Below, piece after piece: positions 60,154 to 64,000 of a stretch of 64,000 bases of DNA. Source of the stretch: Fasciola hepatica (taxonomy: Eukaryota > Platyhelminthes > Trematoda > Plagiorchiida > Fasciolidae). Numbering within the stretch: position 1 is the first letter of the stretch; every line of letters starts with the position of its first letter. The notes under the pieces were generated by a model. It was not told where the DNA came from. It was given only the letters and a program-made list of their open reading frames with translations, and made no database searches. Position numbers and translations under genes: made by a program. Location of the stretch: NCBI GenBank assembly GCA_948099385.1, contig CANUEZ040000013.1, positions 1,887,001 through 1,951,000 of the forward strand, given 5' to 3'.

Positions 60154-63000
60154 TTATACTTCTCCAGACACAGCCATCCATGCCTTACCTAACCTTCTTT
60201 TGAACTCAGGCACTGTGCCGCCGCTCATCACATCCCCCGACAGGCTATTCCACCCAGCAGTGACCCTAACTGCAAAACCTTGACTTCTGATGGGAGTCAA
60301 ACGTTCCTCCTTCCTAGTACATGCCCTCTTGGGCAGCCATTCTCTCGCAGATGCGAAAGTGTATTCTATATATGGTGGCACCTAAGCAGTACGGATTAGA
60401 AATACACTTGATGAAAAGGAGCGCAACGACTGATCGAAGAGCCAACCGCAAGAGCATGCAACCGGCGAAGGATCTAAAGCGGAATCTCTTTAAAACGAGG
60501 TCTATGGAAACCTCGGAAAAGTCAGTCTAGCCAAACGTACGCCACCGAACAAAACGGAGAGATCCATATCTAAGGTAAAGAAAGTTAGTAGAGGAAACAT
60601 CCCGAATGGTGCCCAGAAAATGGCCACTTTCTGAGAAAAATTGAGGTCACTGAAAACCGAATCAACTGCGTTTTGGAAGTTCAGATAGCGAACTTCCACT
60701 CGTTCCCCTCGATCCACTCATCTGATTACCTCACCCGAGAAACACACTAGGTCGGACAGACAAGAGCGCCTACACCAGAACCCATGCTGGTTGGTACTCA
60801 CAAGCTGGTTTCTCTCTAAATATCTCCCTGTTCTATCTCGCAGTATTCTCTCGAGAGTTCTGAGCACCAGTGGACTCAAGTTAATCGGCCCTTAATTGGT
60901 ACATACACCTCTGACTCCACTCTTATAAACGGGTGTACTGATCGATACGAGCCAGCCTTTAAGAAGTACACTCTTGTCCAGTGATGTGCTGAACAGCTTG
61001 ACTGATGGTTCAGCCAGAATGGACGCTAGCGGCTTCAGTTCTGCTGGGCGGGTGTCATCTAGCCCCGAGACCTTGGATACGTCTGTCTGTTTTAGGCTGT
61101 TCAACAACCCTCCCGTTTTGACTTCCCTTCCTTCATTTCCGAGACCACATTGCCCCTGGTCCCAGGTAGCTCTTGAGCACTTTGGTTCCGTCTATGGACC
61201 CGCTGGAAGAATTCCAACAGGGCCTGTGCTTTTTCTCGCCAGTTTATTGCCCACACTCCCCGTGAGTTCCTGACTTCACCTCAGCTTTCCTCATAGGTTT
61301 CTTAGGTTGAACTTGGTAGTAACGTGATTTCAGATTGCTTCCGGTGTTTCACGCAATACCTTCCTCGCAGTCGTTCCCGCAATACTTGTGTATTTGAGAT
61401 AGTCTAGTTTTTGATGCTTTAAGCCGCAGGAAGGCCCATTAGCCGCCGGGGCTTTTGTACTTAATAAATGCTCTTAGCCTCTTTTTTAGAGCCTTTCTCA
61501 CTCGGCCTGCCCACCAAGGTGTCACTCCGTTTTGTTTGACCCTTCTAAGTGGTGCTACGGACTCTGTTATTTCCAACAGTCTGCCCTCGATCCAACTCCA
61601 TTGGTTTTCCACATTGTAATCTTCGTTCATCATCTCCCAATCTGTCCCGAGGCCCAGCTCTACCGAGCTATCCTCGTCTGTCTTTGAGAAGTTTCTCCTG
61701 AATTTACCAGGTGCACTTATTCCCTGGAGGTTTAGCCGAAATTGAAGTACGCCACGATCACTCTTAACGTCGGGTTTCTCGACTTCTAGGCGTTCCGGGT
61801 CATCTTGGGGCCCTGGTCATTACCAGGTCGAGGATTAACGACGACTGACCACACGGCCATCTTGTCACTTGATTGACACTTTGGAAAAGAGCCCATTTGT
61901 GGATTTGTCGGGGAAATCTCACCCCAAAATTTGCATTCTCGAGTGGTTTCTGACGTCTATCTCACCTCAGATGCATTGAAATCGCCCACATTGGATAACT
62001 TCCGTCCCGCTTTGGCTACCGTGGTGATGAATTCAAGCTGATCGCTATCCCGAGCAACTTCAAGCCCTGGGCTCCGATAAGTGCAAACAACTGACGCTTT
62101 CGGTTAGCCCCTAGCTATTACTACCTCTGGCGCTTGTAATTTCGGCGTTAAAAGTAGACTGCCGTCAAAGCCATTATACCGATCCTCCAAGAGGGCCATT
62201 ATACGACCTCCTCTCCGACCGTCCAGCCCATAAATTCCTAGGCCTGAGCAGAATTTCAGGATCAGTCCATTGTCGCCTTAACCTGGTCGTAGCCACTCTT
62301 CAGTGACTGTTATCAAGTCTGCTTCATGTGACCTAGCTTTCAGATCAGGCCACTTGTTACCCACACTTGCTGCTTTGGTGTAGGTAACGGTCACCTCAAC
62401 AACTTCTCCTATTTTTCTGCCTTTCCTAGAGGGAGGCGGCAGATGTTCGACTCCTGAACCAGAGCACCCGGAAAGTTTCTTCGTATCACAGTTGGATTCT
62501 TGGTTCTACTATTTCCTAATACCGTTTCCTCATCCTAGGTTGCTCTTCCCATCACCTTCTTCGAAGTCCCGGTGAGGGTCATTTGTCTTGGTTCTTCTCT
62601 CTCGGAGTTGCTGCTGCCCAGTCCTTTAGTAATAAGGCTGAGCAGCGCCTTCACCCTGACCATGGGCCGCGTGGTGCCTAGCTCCATCGTTTTGCTGGCT
62701 TTCGCTCCCGGAGAATTTAAGAAGGCCGAGTTAAAACCCAGAGTTCCAGTTTTGTTCACCTCTCCCAGACTGACCTCAGCCGCTTTATCATCGGGCACCA
62801 CAGAACACTGAATTATAATAAAAAGGACTCCTCATTCAACTGAGACCTTTGTGCCTCATTTACAACCTCCGTACTGATGTCTGTTATTTTGCCCACGCTA
62901 ACCCTCAGCGGGAGCTTCTCCCAGACAGCGATCCTCCCTTTTTCAATTTCAGAACCCTCAGGTCGTCACTTTGTCTGGCTGTAATACATCTCGCAGACAG
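60154..63000 (-). mobile_element. CR1-3 element, heavily decayed
   Basis: Minus-strand pieces from 5' to 3': ORF1-like text (62.8-62.5 kb); NVGDFNASE of the endonuclease (near 61.99 kb); linker SVAPLRRVKQNGVTPWWAGR (61.6-61.5 kb); VSGLDDTRPAELKPLASI (61.07 kb); VRYLNFQNAVDSV (60.69 kb), where motif A has lost its first Asp; and C-terminal FAVRVTAGWNSLSGDV with EFKRRLGKAWM (60.27-60.16 kb). The order is that of CR1 ORF2. Frameshifts are numerous. The 3' tail was not identified. Confidence 0.75.
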
Positions 63001-63199
63001 CTTATCTTTTTCTCTTTCCGTCTACAACCGCACCAAAGGCCGGCTTACTGTCTTCGGGTTTTTGTCACTGGGCCCAGCTGTTTACGACTACTTGTTTCTT
63101 TCTTCGTTAACCAAAAGTTATTTCTTTATGCTTGCTGGTTCCTTTTTTATGTTTCTGCCTAGTTAAAATGATTTTTTCTTCCCCTTTTCTTCCAAGTAG

Positions 63200-64000
63200 C
63201 CCAAAGTCGCGGTATAGCGCAGTACGGTTTTCAGCAGCTCTGCGGTTCAGTTCAGGTCAACCCCGGCTGCGTATGATAGCTGATGGCCGGGGTCGTTCCG
63301 GCATCCGGAACCCTCCTTTCACCGGTGTTGCTCGAATTGGTTTGACCCTCAACTTGGATGTAAAAGCAGGAGTAGAAACACTCTTCGCCTTGCCCGGGAG
63401 ACAGATCGCCAAGTTGACCAGGAATTACTTCTAGGGATCGGAGAAGCCGTAGACTGGTGGGCAGACGGGGGGGGGGGAGAACTACGCAGAAAGACAGCTG
63501 TTTCGCATCAGGGATGGTATGGAACGTGTGGTAGACCAGGTAGTTCTACTCACAATGGTGCGAAGGCGAGAGGCCCAGTCGTGGTGGACCAGTCGAGTCA
63601 GCAAGGCACTCAAGGCAAAAAGTAGCCTGGGCATAATATAGGAAAAGTAGCCCTCATCGACACCTCCTACGGCAAAAGGCCACGAGGACCAGGTTTGAGG
63701 CTTTGTAGGTGGCTGGCCGAAAGAAATAATAGTGAAAGCGACGAAGAGTGCCAAAATCAACCACAAGGCGTACTTTAATTGCACACAGTCAAAGTCGGCC
63801 CTAAAGGTATCCACAGGCAAAGTAACGGACGACCAGGGGAGGCTCGCTGTGACAAGTTCTGAGAAGGTGGATGTACTCATGCTTTTCTTCCAACAGATTT
63901 ACTGAGTGGACGGGGGACGAATCAGCCCCCGTGCCGAGCTCGGAGAACACTGTAATAGATATGTCAGAATCAACCGAGGCCTTAAGCAGATTAAAGAATT
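63200..64000 (+). mobile_element. CR1-like fragment, runs off the window end
   Basis: The plus strand around 63475-63640 reads AERQLFRIRDGMERVVDQVV then REAQSWWTSRVSKALKAK, the WW linker between endonuclease and RT in CR1 ORF2. From about 63730 a second frame reads NHKAYFNCTQSKSALKVSTG and KVTDDQGRLAVTSSEKVDVL, the next linker block. The RT core would lie beyond 64000. A G run at 63467-63477 and stops show decay. Confidence 0.65.

Noticed and set aside
63482..63880. A 132-codon minus-strand frame with hydrophobic stretches
   Set aside because: The plus strand here reads a CR1 linker (WWTSRVSKALKAK), so the minus frame is a shadow.

Overview
The window looks like a piece of a flatworm genome, most probably a digenean trematode (fluke). 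The evidence is one host gene with 31-46 nt introns at its 5' end and multi-kilobase introns further on, set among the retroelement types common in flukes: Penelope-like elements, RTE, CR1 with PHD-finger ORF1, Ty3/gypsy and a tRNA-derived SINE. Coding and non-coding stretches are separated by canonical GT..AG introns. I saw no bacterial operons, CRISPR array, rRNA gene or stand-alone tRNA gene.

Layout. 1-28 kb: repeat-rich DNA with no host gene I can defend. It holds three decayed Penelope-like fragments (0.7-1.9, 4.05-4.54, 13.0-13.4 kb), a scrambled minus-strand Ty3/gypsy relic (8.2-11.3 kb), and a young head-to-head pair of Penelope-like copies (14.27-17.32 kb). It also holds bits of RTE, an inverted-repeat (MITE-like) family and another non-LTR reverse transcriptase. 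28.6-46.8 kb: one host gene on the minus strand encoding a DEAD-box RNA helicase of the DDX19/DBP5 type, which remodels mRNP at the nuclear pore. Nine exons (482 codons) join in phase and supply every helicase motif from Q to VI. Its first exons are split by introns of 33, 31 and 46 nt, whereas the later introns are about 1.1-5.1 kb and filled with transposons: Tc1/mariner, RTE, SINE and inverted repeats. 47.0-64.0 kb: a nest of CR1 retrotransposons. A nearly complete plus-strand CR1 (47.3-52.0 kb) sits antisense inside a minus-strand copy of the same family, giving two 2,939-bp inverted arms. An older 3' UTR fragment, two decayed minus-strand CR1 elements and the start of a plus-strand fragment follow.

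The main points for a second look are these: the micro-intron cluster; the CR1-in-CR1 insertion, where both copies carry the same two in-frame stops; the CR1 ORF1/ORF2 ATGA overlap preceded by a hairpin; the head-to-head Penelope pair with a hammerhead-ribozyme-like fold in each arm; and an inverted-repeat family associated with the RTE 5' end. All calls are from reading the sequence. No database search was run.
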